Source: Ulota crispa
Lineage: Eukaryota > Streptophyta > Bryopsida > Orthotrichales > Orthotrichaceae
Assembly (NCBI GenBank): GCA_963920765.1
Contig: OY987243.1
Coordinates: forward strand, 1,984,001-2,048,000
Direction of reading: 5' to 3'
Length of the DNA stretch: 64,000 nt
The notes beneath the pieces were generated by a model. That model searched no databases. It was not told the DNA's origin and saw nothing but the letters and a program-made list of their open reading frames with translations. A program made the position numbers and the translations under genes. Each line of letters starts with the position of its first letter. Positions within the stretch are counted from its first letter, which is position 1. Below are positions 39,361 to 49,072 of the stretch, piece by piece.

Positions 39361-39465
39361 ACCATCCATTCACGCATACGGCCGACTACACATACACCAT
39401 CCATTCACGCATACGGCCGACTACACATACACCATCCATTCACGCATACGGCCGTCTACGCATAC
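39361..39465. repeat. Three tandem copies of a 35-bp unit
   Basis: The unit ACCATCCATTCACGCATACG plus GCCGACTACACATAC starts at 39361, 39396 and 39431. The first two are identical and the third has diverged at its 3' part (GCCGTCTACGCATAC). It lies about 240 bp upstream of the plastid-protein start codon in a CATCCAT-rich zone (39060-39490). The plus frames from 39145 and 39291 are by-products. Confidence 0.93.
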
Positions 39466-39540
39466 GGCTAACCATCCATCCACGCTTGTATCTCGCCCGC
39501 TAGGTAATTCATTCATCCAAGTTCCATAACAACGAGAATC

Positions 39541-39700
39541 TTCTCGACCATGATACCCGGGAAGAGACCCGCTACGTCATACCCGTCTCATCCACTTCCC
39601 CTTCAGCTCGCCCCATCGAAGCATGCCGGAGCTGGCTGTGTGGATTTGGAGCATAGGCATTTGGCATTGCGAATTGCGTGCTCGCCCTCAAGCAGCAGCG
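39541..39700 (+). promoter_or_regulatory. Leader and promoter-proximal region of plastid gene
   Basis: The composition becomes GC-richer here. Visible short motifs are a palindrome GAGAATCTTCTCGA near 39534 and an ACGT core (CTACGTCA) near 39571, the kind of site bound by plant bZIP factors. An in-frame upstream ATG lies at 39623. No clear TATA box was chosen. Confidence 0.35.
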
Positions 39701-42700
39701 ATGGCGATGGCGAGCATGAGCATGGCGCTAAACAGGCCGTTGGCGCCGTTGCAAGGGCAGCAGCCATTTTTACGGAGCAGGACTAGTCGTTGTGCTGCAG
39801 CTCCTGCCATGAGGATCTCTTGCTCCGCTGCTGTCCCTCCGCCCGAGCGGAGCCAACAATGTGCTACTCCGGAAGGACTTGGAAAGCGCGTTGGCGGTGT
39901 GCTCGTGCCGGTCTTCGCCGCTGCTGCCTTGGTTGGTGAGTGCTTTGGTCCCCGCACTAGATGAAGAATGCTATGGTTTTTCTAAACACAATGAGGAGTG
40001 CTTTGCTCGGAATCTGTTTGAGGAAGGTTTTGTTCGAATTAGGTTATAAAATGCGCAATAATCGTAGGTGTATTGCTGGTCTGATTTGTACTTACTTTCG
40101 TGTTATTTAATCCACGGTAGTGACTCCCGAAACCGCGACTTTCGCTGCTGAACACTTTTTCCTGCTATTAGGTTAGTTCCTTTCTGTTGATTTCCCTGTT
40201 AGAAAATGAGAGAGGATTCCGGCGCAGCAAAAATTGTGTCATTTGGATACCGTATGCGCAAGTTATGACAATTCGAAGGTGCTTCGTTCTGAATTCGTTT
40301 CAGGAGGATTTCCTTAGGGTTTTAGTGGATTTTGTCCAAGTTAAGATACAAAATGCTTATTTGTAGGGTTTCTGTTGATGTGGTTTGTGCTGTCGGAATT
40401 TAGGGGATCTAATGAAGTTAGGGTTGGATCGTTTGATACCTTGTGCATTAGTTATGAAGGGCCAGTGTAGATTATTATTGGTAGATGCTCTGAACCAATG
40501 TTGACGATAATGTACATCCTCCGAATACCTATTGGTTGAGAATTTAGGGTGACGGCCCTAGCTTAATCCGTTGCAATATTTTGGCGCTGCTTTGAAGTTT
40601 GTGTCGCAGGAGGTAGTTTTTTGGGATTTCATTTTGTTCTTAATTTCAAAGGGTTTCTCTTTACGTTACTTCTGTTTGAGTGTTCATAACAGTTCCTCAC
40701 ATTGTTACTTACTTCGGTTCCTTAGTGGTATCACTTTTTTTTGTGATGTGGAAGAACTAATCGACTGGTGATTGGGGGTTTTAGCAGGGAGCACTCCAAC
40801 CCTAGTAGAAGCTGTATTTGCGCCACCTTCTGCAGATGCAGCGGAAGTGGACTCGCCCAATCTGGATGGTTACAATGAGCTTCTTCAGAAGATCAAGGTT
40901 CATTCACTGGCTTTCTAGCGATATCCTCTTCTATCCAACTACACTCCATAATACCTACACATTGCTCAGGAACGTATCATCCAGTCAGAATGGTCCCTAG
41001 AACTTGTTCTAGCGATCTGCTTCTCTTTTTAAACTTGTACAGAAATCTGACCTTCTTTATGTGTGCATTCAGGAGAAAAGAGGAAGGCAGTATCGAGCCC
41101 CAGACTCAGCCCCAGCTCCAGCTGTACAGCCTCAGCAACCAAGCGTTTCACCCGCAGTAGCTGTGAGTTCTCATCAACCACAAGATGCTTCTCAAGTGTT
41201 CAAATCTAACAAATTAGACCTCACCATCCATGAACTTGACACTTGCTATACTAATGGTTGATGAAATTGGGTAATGATTTGATGAACTTGCTTTAGATGT
41301 ATGAACGGAAAAAATTCATTGATGTAATTAGCTGTAGTTGGACGATTTTGTGACTTCTTATAGTGATGGGCACTTCATCCAGATGAGCAGCAGGTTATGG
41401 CATATAATTCGAGAGAAGATTTCTATCAGAATGTGGACATTTCAGCAAGATGCTTGTGGATGCAGACTATGACTGGTCCCTGTGTGCTAATCCCTTTTGC
41501 ATTGGCTCAAAATTTCTCGATCTTTGAGTAGAGTTGCTAACCTCTTTCGTGGCAAGTGTAATTATACCCTCTTCGGAAAAGTGTCGAAAATGATCGAGTG
41601 CATTGCATTGCATGGTGCTTGAACCAAATTTTAGGTTGATTATGCTTGGAAACCTTTCTTTTAAGTAATGGTTGTTCTTGGCTTCTTTTGCAGCGAATTA
41701 AGGCTGCCGCGGAGAAGGCTCGACTAGAAAGAGAGGCTGAAGAAACCAGGGCTAGCGAGAAACGTGAAGCCGACAAACGAGTTGCCGAGAAAGAGGCTGA
41801 GGCTCGTAAAGCACAGGAGTCTGCTGCTGCCATAGCTGAACGGGAGAAACTTGCTGTTGAGAAGGTGCTCTTTTCTAGACCTTCATCGTAAATCAGCTGT
41901 AATTTTTGTTGGGGTAGTAACGGTGTTGCTCCAGACAATCTTCAGTTGCCCGTCACAAATCCTCCAATCTCAAAAGTTTCAATGTGCTACCGTAATGCCA
42001 GTTAGGGCTTGCGGCATTCTGCCGAAGCTTATTCAATACACAACTCTCTTGCTGTTGTGAACTCCACCTTGTTTCCTCCTAATCGATGACTAAATTTACT
42101 TGTGTGGAGAGCAGGCTGCACTTAAAAACGACGGTGTGCCAAGTATAACCATCAAGAAGAAGACACACGGATTTTTACCGCTTTTCGTCTCCCAATTTTT
42201 TTTCCTCTTAGCCGCGCTCGGTGTTGGAGCTCTCTTGTTCATTTTGCCTGAAAAGCAACTGAAGGAAATCCAAGACGTAAGCGTCATACTCTCAAGCCAC
42301 CTGACTTCTCTTTACTATAGTTTATCCTGAAAATCTCCTATCACTTCTCAGCATTCCTATGGAACAGATCACGCTTGGAATTCCTCCTGCGTTTTAGTTT
42401 TCCATTCATGTCTCTTCCTTTAGTTTATCAAGGTTGTTCATGTATTTCTGTGGTTTGATATACAGAAAATTGACGAGTTCGTAGGCAAGGCAAGTCCGGT
42501 TGCAGAGGACGCTTACACGAAGGCAAAACCTTACGCGGAAAAGGTAAACATCTGAAGCGACATTTGTTGACGTAACACCTTTGATTTTTTAATATTCAAG
42601 TTGCTCGTAGTCCGTCGATGCAGTTGAGGGAACCGTAGACTTAGCACCGAGAGGATACTGCACGCAGGCATGGGTGAAAGCACAAGAGGCTGGTGCAGTA

Positions 42701-42841
42701 GCGAAGCCATATGCTGAGAAAGCATGGGAACAGGCCAAGCCATTGGCAGCAAAAGCAGTTGAAGCTTCAAAGCCGTTGCTGAAGGAGGCCCAAGTCAAGG
42801 CCAACCAGTTGTTGCAAGAAGCCCAGAAGAAGGCCAAGTAG
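39701..42841 (+). CDS. Predicted plastid membrane protein with coiled coil and Ala/Lys/Glu repeats
   Basis: Seven exons: 39701-39935, 40788-40897, 41073-41162, 41694-41864, 42115-42276, 42466-42543, 42611-42841 (TAG). All introns are GT-AG and in phase, giving 358 aa. The N terminus (MAMASMSMALNRPLAPLQ..., Ser/Arg/Ala-rich to about residue 45) is a typical chloroplast transit peptide. A first hydrophobic stretch lies at about 64-79 (VGGVLVPVFAAAALVG). Residues 116-145 are Pro/Gln-rich, 146-202 a strongly charged coiled coil (RIKAAAEKARLEREAEE...), and 222-246 a transmembrane helix (FLPLFVSQFFFLLAALGVGA...). Residues 257-358 hold amphipathic Ala/Lys/Glu helices with recurring KPYAEK and EAQ.KA phrases, recalling LEA- or apolipoprotein-like surface helices. 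I do not recognise a named family, and a role in shaping or linking plastid membranes is a guess. Exon 2 has a TAGCAG tandem acceptor that would add or remove one residue. Its donor (GTTCAT) is weak. An ATG at 39623, in frame, would add 26 residues, but the 39701 start gives the more typical transit peptide. Confidence 0.82.
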
Positions 42842-43086
42842 AAGAAGCTATCTGGCAGGTCATGGGGCTCCACAAACTAACTTGATTTCCTTGTGAATGA
42901 TCTGTAGATAGGACCAATCTAGTCGTGGTAAGAATCTGAACAAATTTACCTCTTTCGAGTGCCAGTGTGTCATGCAATTTGAGCGGCACGAGTTTGTTTT
43001 GATAGTTGTGAGGCGAAAACATCCAGTCTAGGACTTCCTTTGGTTGGAGTCGAGTTGGTATTTTATAAGAGAGCGAACATTCTGGT

Positions 43087-43092
43087 AATAAA
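43087..43092 (+). terminator. Candidate polyadenylation signal of plastid gene
   Basis: AATAAA, 246 bp after the stop codon on the coding strand, in a stretch that otherwise looks like a 3' UTR. Confidence 0.5.
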
Positions 43093-43690
43093 ATCCTTTT
43101 CTTCCTGTCTCGCTGTAACCCATGCCGAGACTTGAATAAGTTTACGATCCTTCGAAGGATCACTCAACCCTCTCTAATCACACTCCCTTGAGAACAAATG
43201 AGAGATGTGGGCTTTTCAATGCACTCTGGCACGTATTCACAACTTGATATGTGAGAGTGGTGTATGAGATGTGAACACACCATGAGATGCTCTTGGGTTA
43301 AAGTGGAAATGTGCAATTACAGAGTGCAATTATAGATGATGATTAAATGCATCTGTATGCAGATGAGCCGGTCTTTGCCATTAGTTACTCTGACTGTTAA
43401 CGGAACTTTAACTCCTGAATACTTTTAACTCATCTCTTGATTTGTAAAGATGTATGATTAATAATAGCTCACAGAAACCCCTAAATACTCAAGGCACCAA
43501 ATTTTGGTGTGCAGAAAACTTTGAGACTTTGCTGAACGCAGAGATTTGAATGTTAATTTTTTGGAGAAGCTGCTGTTTGAAGTGACCTTCAATGTCCAAT
43601 TTGATAAGCTTCAATGTCCAATTTGATATTTTTTGTGGAAGAGAAATTGCAAGCAGTGTGATTGAATAGTCTCAAGTGTACAATAAAATA
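43093..43690. other. Intergenic spacer with small duplications
   Basis: There is no gene. A 22-bp phrase (TTCAATGTCCAATTTGATAA/TT) is duplicated in tandem around 43588-43628. Confidence 0.5.
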
Positions 43691-43913
43691 GGTTGCCTTA
43701 CCTTGGAAAGTTACCCCATGTAACTCTCTAAATACTTGAATTTCACATCTCTAAATACTTGAATTTCACATGGTTTATGATGTGAACGCCACTACTTTGT
43801 GTTGTTGGCCAAGCCCTTTAAAATTTGTTTATAACAATAACTATTGATGAAAACTACTATAGCAGCAGTAAATATTTATATGATATAAAATGTCCAGAAA
43901 ATACGCAATATTC
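43691..43913 (-). repeat. Dispersed repeat, inverted relative to 47281-47546
   Basis: It runs GGTTGCCTTACCTTGGAAAG, then CTCTCTAAATACTTGAATTTC (with a 23-bp tandem duplication at about 43724-43769), GAACGCCA, AAATTTGTTTATAACAATAA, AGCAGCAGTAAATATTTATA, and ends GCAATATTC. The reverse complement of 47281-47546 gives the same order. Both copies are truncated or element-like and non-coding. Confidence 0.7.
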
Positions 43914-44987
43914 AGTGTAGTATACTAGGAAACCATCTCCGCGCAAAATGTGGAATTCTACAGCACTACCTATGTGTGGGGGAAAAATGAAAGAAAATGT
44001 GGATGCTTCAAACAATTAATCTCTGTAAGTCTAAAATTGTGCATTGCCGCTTGGTGTCCAACCAACATATTTTTTCATTTTGATTTTTTTCAATAATTTA
44101 ATCGTAAGATCTATTTTGTCACTTGCTTATGTACATCCTCTCAAAAATACAAACTTTGTGAGGGCATATTTCATTAGATTGTAACACTCAAAATAGGGGC
44201 AAATTTTTTTTTGAAGCTTCTCTTAGGTGCCAATTTTTGTTTTGGTCATTCAAAATGATATCTTCCATTATGAATTTCTTGTGCAATTTAACTTTATTGC
44301 AGAGTATGAAGTTGGCTATATGCCTCACAAATTTCATGGTCACTCAATGCTTAAAACATAATGGAAAAAAATCAAGAGTCAGAATTATTTTGTTCTAATT
44401 GTCATTACACTAAGAAAACTTCACTGAAGAGATTCTTATAGAAATAAATCTCAATTACAAAATCCGTACAGTAGAAACCTAGAACATCATGTGGAGTACT
44501 TGCCAAAGTAGATTTTTCCAAAAAATCAAAATTAAAAATAGAAGTTATTATATAGTCACAAAGAGTTGACTGCAAATTTTGCCCATTGACCAAGCCATTG
44601 TAAAGTGCTTTTGAACACTATTTGGGCAACACCCTTCCTCAATCCCTTTGTTTCTAATTTTTTTTGAGGATGCCCGTATTGATATCTAAATCACATATGG
44701 TACCATATCTCACTCAAAAATTATTCAATTCCACTTTTTTTCTGGAGGTATGCAAGCTTTTTGAGCACATACACCCTTATTTTCACAATCTTATCTTATG
44801 TATTTACTTGCAAAAACTTGCCCAAATATCCCAAAAACCCAAAGTAGACTCATTGGTCCCTTAGGGGTTAATTCACAAAACAATGTGGATTTCCAAAACT
44901 ACCATTCTATTTATTAATATTATGTAAGCTGCAAATTGGAAGTATATCAAGTCCAAAAGCATATGTATTGTATTTCAACAAATGGCC
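43914..44987. other. AT-rich spacer with one solo TTAA-element end
   Basis: No gene is supported. TCCCTTAGGGGTTAA at about 44857-44871 looks like the right end of a TTAA element whose left end I could not find. The frames at 44405-44593 and 44664-44864 are not supported. Confidence 0.45.
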
Positions 44988-45935
44988 TTAACCCCTAAAG
45001 GCCCAAGTGGTCCCTTGGGGGCCAAGTGGGGTTTTGGGCATGTACCTATAGTTAAACTACTTTTTGTGATTTTCTAAAAATTTTATGGAAGATGGGGGAT
45101 TCAAAGAGGGCATCTAACTTTTTTTGCATTCCAACATTTATTGAAGAAATTATGCATGAATAACCAAAAAATAGGGGAGAAGGGGCAGCCTAAAAAAAAA
45201 AAACTTGCTTATTTTTAAATTAAAAATTTGAGATTGGTTCTTTTGATTTTTATATATGTGGGAAGCTTTAAATCATTAAATTGAGATTCATGAGATGAAA
45301 GTTATGAGAAGTTTTAGTTTGTGGGTAAATATGGAACTCCCAAACCTCCATCTCTTTTTCCCCTTGTAAAATTTGGTGCTTTACTTTTTTGAGCTCTTTG
45401 TGTGTTTTTTTTTACTTTTTTTTTCCCAAGTTCTAGTAGACTAAGATTCCTTTGTTTTCACCATTTGGATCAAAGTAATTTATATTTCTCAATTTTACAT
45501 AAATCCTCCAATTTTGCCTAGTATATATGCAAATTTCATGGCCTTACGGCACTACAAGATTTTACAAAGTATGTATCACACTTCCAATTCATTTAAAAAT
45601 TCTCCCACACATACCTAACTTGGTCTTCTACATGGGAAAAAAAAAACCTCAACTTTGCATAGAGCAATTTTTTTGATATAGGAGTGGTCAAAGGCTTCTA
45701 AATTTTTTGGGCAGCAAGGAAAAAAATTGTTTTTTTCACTTTAGGTGTCAATATCTCACTTGTGTACATCTAGGATGAGCTGATTTTTTTCCCACAAGTA
45801 CCTCCCATAGTCTAGGGCAAGATCTTATGATTGAATTTCCAAAAAAATCTTTTTTCCTACCATTCTACTTATTCCCCTAAAAGTGGCCATTTTCAGTGAC
45901 TCACAAAAAAAAAGGCTTGGGCCTTTAGGGGTTAA
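44988..45935 (+). mobile_element. TTAA-flanked element E7
   Basis: TTAA (44988) followed by CCCCTAAAGGCCCAAGTGGT, then CCCTTGGGGGCCAAGTGGGG, and TTTTGGGCATGTACCTA. It ends GGCTTGGGCCTTTAGGGG, then TTAA at 45932-45935. At 948 bp it follows E6 (55903-56833) in order and length: CATGTAC, then AACTACTTTTTGTG, AAGAAATTATGCATGAAT, ATTTGAAAATTCTCCC-type phrases, CACATACCTAACTTG and CATCTAG.ATGAGCTGATTTTTT. Non-coding. Confidence 0.78.
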
Positions 45936-46546
45936 GAAATGAATCAAAAGAAAAGAAAAACAAAACTAATAAAAAGACAACCCCAATGAACATAACTACT
46001 AATGAATCTCAAATTCCATGGATAAATGTTAACAACAATGATAGACACATGGAGTGTAATCCTTCAGGCATCCTCAATTCAAAGCTTGCATCAGGCTCAG
46101 CTAACGACAATTACTCAATTTTGTTGCTTGGCCGCAATTGATGCTAGGAGCACACCCACTCCTTCAACCCAATGCACACTAATAGCGAGAGATGTTAACT
46201 TTCTTTTTGATAGGCTTTTGTTGGGTTTTTCTAACAAGATCTCTATTTTTGACTTGAAAAGTAGTCATCATTTCTCTAACAACAATATATAGAGCAATTT
46301 GAAAGACACTTGAAGGCCGCTAAAACTACCCGGTGTGGACTAGGTTTTGCTAACCCCTCTAAGTTCATGTCCCACTTGCAGGGTGCATTGGACCAAGTTT
46401 GCAATCTCAAGCTAGGACCCATTGTGAGGGTGCCATTACAAAGTCTATATACCTGCCCGATTGTGGATGCTCTTAAATGTCCAAGGGCACTTCTTCTTTT
46501 TTTAGAATGAACTTTTGAAGTTTTTGAATTGTCATTGTAAGATCAT
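45936..46546. other. Spacer with two short frames of unclear status
   Basis: Two plus-strand frames (46026-46292 and 46310-46510) have slightly more balanced codon use than their surroundings, but no domain I recognise and no splice signals joining them. I treat them as unsupported. They could be a decayed gene fragment. Confidence 0.35.
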
Positions 46547-46555
46547 TATTAAATA

Positions 46556-46796
46556 GGGAAAAATTCATGGATACCCCTAAAGTTTGCAATAATTTTGTTG
46601 TGCATACCATTTTCCTTCTTCCTTATGTGCATGCGTAACAAGAAAGTAGTGTGTGCACAAAGGGAGAAGGGAAGTGGCATGCACAACAAAAAAAACTCTT
46701 GAAAATTTTGGTCCAAGAGTATTTTTGAAATTTTTGAAAAGGCAAGGGTATCTATGAAATCATTGCAAACTTCAGGGGTATCCATGAAAGTTTCTC
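46556..46796. mobile_element. MULE-like MITE with perfect 9-bp target duplication
   Basis: The flanking duplication TATTAAATA (46547-46555 and 46797-46805) is identical. Terminal inverted repeats: GGGAAAAATTCATGGATACC then CCTAAAGTTTGCAAT, and on the other strand GAGAAACTTTCATGGATACC then CCTGAAGTTTGCAAT. The element is 241 bp and has no coding capacity. A 9-bp duplication and GRGAAA ends fit Mutator-like non-autonomous elements. Confidence 0.88.
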
Positions 46797-46805
46797 TATT
46801 AAATA

Positions 46806-47280
46806 CTGCAAAAAATCTATAACCCTAGATTTTGAACTTCAAAGCTTCTAAATGGTGCTACAAAAAAAAACTCCAAAAAAGCTACATGGATGTTAGGATA
46901 TTTTTGGCTAAATGTGGATGAGTAGGGAATTAGCTGCTTCTTTTAGAGCAGCTAAAAACTTCTAATGCAAAAATGGCCACTTCAGGATAGAAAACAATTA
47001 CTTATAATGATTTGGTAGTTTTGTAGTTACCTCAAAACTAATGACTCCCTCTGATGATCACAATTTCACAAATGATAGTCAAAGAGCTATTACCTAACAC
47101 AAAGAATATTTTCCCGTATCAATTATTGACCAAAAATCATTAAGAGCAATGAGAATTCCATAGAGGAAAAACTCTAAATTTTATGACAAAGGTACTCCAA
47201 GTGAAATTAGCCCAATAGTACATTTGGATTTATTAGATGATGAATTTTCAATAGAAGAAGGGCCTTTACTACCCAAGGGA
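46806..47280. other. AT-rich spacer, no gene seen
   Basis: No supported feature was found in this interval. Confidence 0.45.
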
Positions 47281-47546
47281 ATATTGCGTTTAGGTTGCCT
47301 CCCATTATTTTCTCAACATTTTACACTATATAAATGTTTACTGCTGCTACAATAATTTTCATCAATAATTATTGTTATAAACAAATTTCAAAGGGCTTGG
47401 CAACAATAACTAAGTTGTTGTAACATAAACCAATGGCGTTCACATTATAAATGTACCATATGAAATTCAAGTATTTAGAGAGTTCCATGCGCCTCCAAGT
47501 GGCCAAGTGATGAACCATGGAGTAACTTTCTAAGGTAAGGCAACCT
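47281..47546 (+). repeat. Dispersed repeat, partner of 43691-43913
   Basis: It runs ATATTGCGTTTAGG, then TTTACTGCTGCTACAATAA, AATTATTGTTATAAACAAATT, GGCGTTCACATTATAA, GAAATTCAAGTATTTAGAGAG and TAAGGTAAGGCAACCT. This is the reverse of the copy at 43691-43913. It lies directly next to the large palindrome. Confidence 0.7.
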
Positions 47547-47583
47547 AATTGTTAAGGCAACCCAAATGCAATACTTTGTGTAC

Positions 47584-48462
47584 TGTATAGTACCCTTGCA
47601 AATCTTTACACCCAACCCTTAATACCACTTAGAAAACTTAGCGTTTTATAGAACACATTTGAAACTTTTGCATATTGTATCATTGATTTTTGATTCTTAT
47701 ACAATCTCAATCAAGCATACCAAATTTTGAGTTCCAAAATACCAAAACTCTATTTTTGGTGAGTTATTTTACATAAAATTCATGTTTTTACATGATAAAT
47801 GATTAAAGAAGATTGGTGATGGTTTTCTGAAATTTGGTTGCATAGGTATGTAGGAAACAAACATGCACACATCTTTCCTTCAAGCAAAAATCTCCAAAAA
47901 GTTCAAAATTCCTTCTATATAGACTTTCATGTTAGGGTGATCATGACCAAATTTAGTAAAAAATATTTCTCTATTTTCTTATTGGATTTTGGAAAATTAG
48001 CTCATATACTATGATAAAGTTTATATCTTTGAGCATGATGATGTGTTTGTTTTTCCAAAATCTAATAAGAAAATAGAGATTTATTTTTTAATAAATTTGT
48101 TCATGATCACCCTAACATGAAAGTCTATATAGAAGGAATTTTGAAACTTTTTGGAGATTTTGGCTTGAAGGAAAGATGTGTGCATGTTTGTTTCCTATAT
48201 ACCCATGCAATCAAATCTCAGAAAACCATCACCAATCTTCTATAATCATTTATTATGTAAAACCATGAATTTTATGTAAAATAAATCACCAAAAATAGAG
48301 TTTTGGTTTTTTGGAACTCAAAATTTGGTATGCTTGATTGAGATTGTATAAGAATCAAAGATTTGATACAAAATGTAAAAATTTCAAATGCATTTTATAA
48401 AATGCTAAGTTCTCTAAGTGGTATTAAGGGTTGGGTGTAAAGATATGCAAGAGTACTGTACA
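47584..48462. mobile_element. Large near-palindromic foldback element
   Basis: The two arms of about 420 bp are inverted copies along their whole length. Outer ends: TGTATAGTACCCTTGCAAAT and, on the opposite strand, TGTACAGTACTCTTGCATAT. Mid-arm: AACTTAGCGTTTTATAGAAC against its partner, AATTTTGAGTTCCAAAATA against GGAACTCAAAATTTGG. Near the centre: GTTAGGGTGATCATGACCAA against TTCATGATCACCCTAACATG, TATTTTCTTATTGGATTTTGG against CCAAAATCTAATAAGAAAAT. The loop is about 60 bp around 48000-48050. An RNA from either strand would form a very long hairpin. No protein is encoded. A second, internally deleted copy is at 33149-33730. Confidence 0.85.
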
Positions 48463-48640
48463 TTGTGGTAGTGAAGATTACATGACATCAAGTCTTCTCA
48501 TGTGGCACATGAATTTTTTTACAAACAAACACTTTTTCTCACAATAAAAAATTCATGGTACACAAAGAGCTTGAATTTCTATATGCTACTTCAAACTTCA
48601 AAAATTGGCTCTAAACAATATCATGCCATATTTAACTTAA

Positions 48641-49072
48641 GGGGAAATTATAAATAGGGGCATGAAAACGTAAAATATTACAAATAGGGGCACAGTTTCA
48701 AAATAATTACAAATAGGGGCACGATTTCAAAAAAATGTAAATTTTGTAAATTTATTTTGGTTTGGATATTGGTTAATTTAGCTGCATCACATTAAATGTT
48801 AGCTAATTTCCAAAAAAATTAAAGGTCTCTCCAAATCAAGCCTAAACAAATAAATTTTAGTAAAGGAGATGGCAATTTTTGAAGACTTTTGAATTTTTTG
48901 AAAGTTATCTACAACATTCAATGTGATGTGTTTAAATCAACCAATGTCCAAACCAAAAAAAATTATAAAAAAAATTACAATTTTTTTGAAATTGTGCCCT
49001 ATTGGAATTATTTTGAAATTGTGCCCCTATCTATAATATTTTACGTTTTCATGCCCTATTTGTGATTTTCCC
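48641..49072. mobile_element. TIR element with repeated AAATAGGGGCA motifs
   Basis: Left: GGGGAAATTATAAATAGGGG, CATGAAAACGTAAAATATTA, CAAATAGGGGCACAGTTTC, and CAAATAGGGGCACGATTTC. Right, reverse complement: GGGAAAATCACAAATAGGGC, ATGAAAACGTAAAATATTAT and AGATAGGGGCACAATTTC. The inverted repeats span about 80 bp each and carry a 25-30 bp internal phrase two to three times. The GGGRAAA ends resemble the 58.1 kb element. No clear target duplication was found. Confidence 0.75.

Noticed and set aside
39145-39503. Two overlapping plus-strand frames with His/Ser/Thr repeats
   Set aside because: They arise from CATCCAT-rich sequence and the 35-bp tandem unit; no start context or domain.
47584-48462. 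Large palindrome as a CRISPR-like or phage structure
   Set aside because: The window is clearly plant nuclear DNA; there are no regularly spaced repeats with unique spacers anywhere in it.
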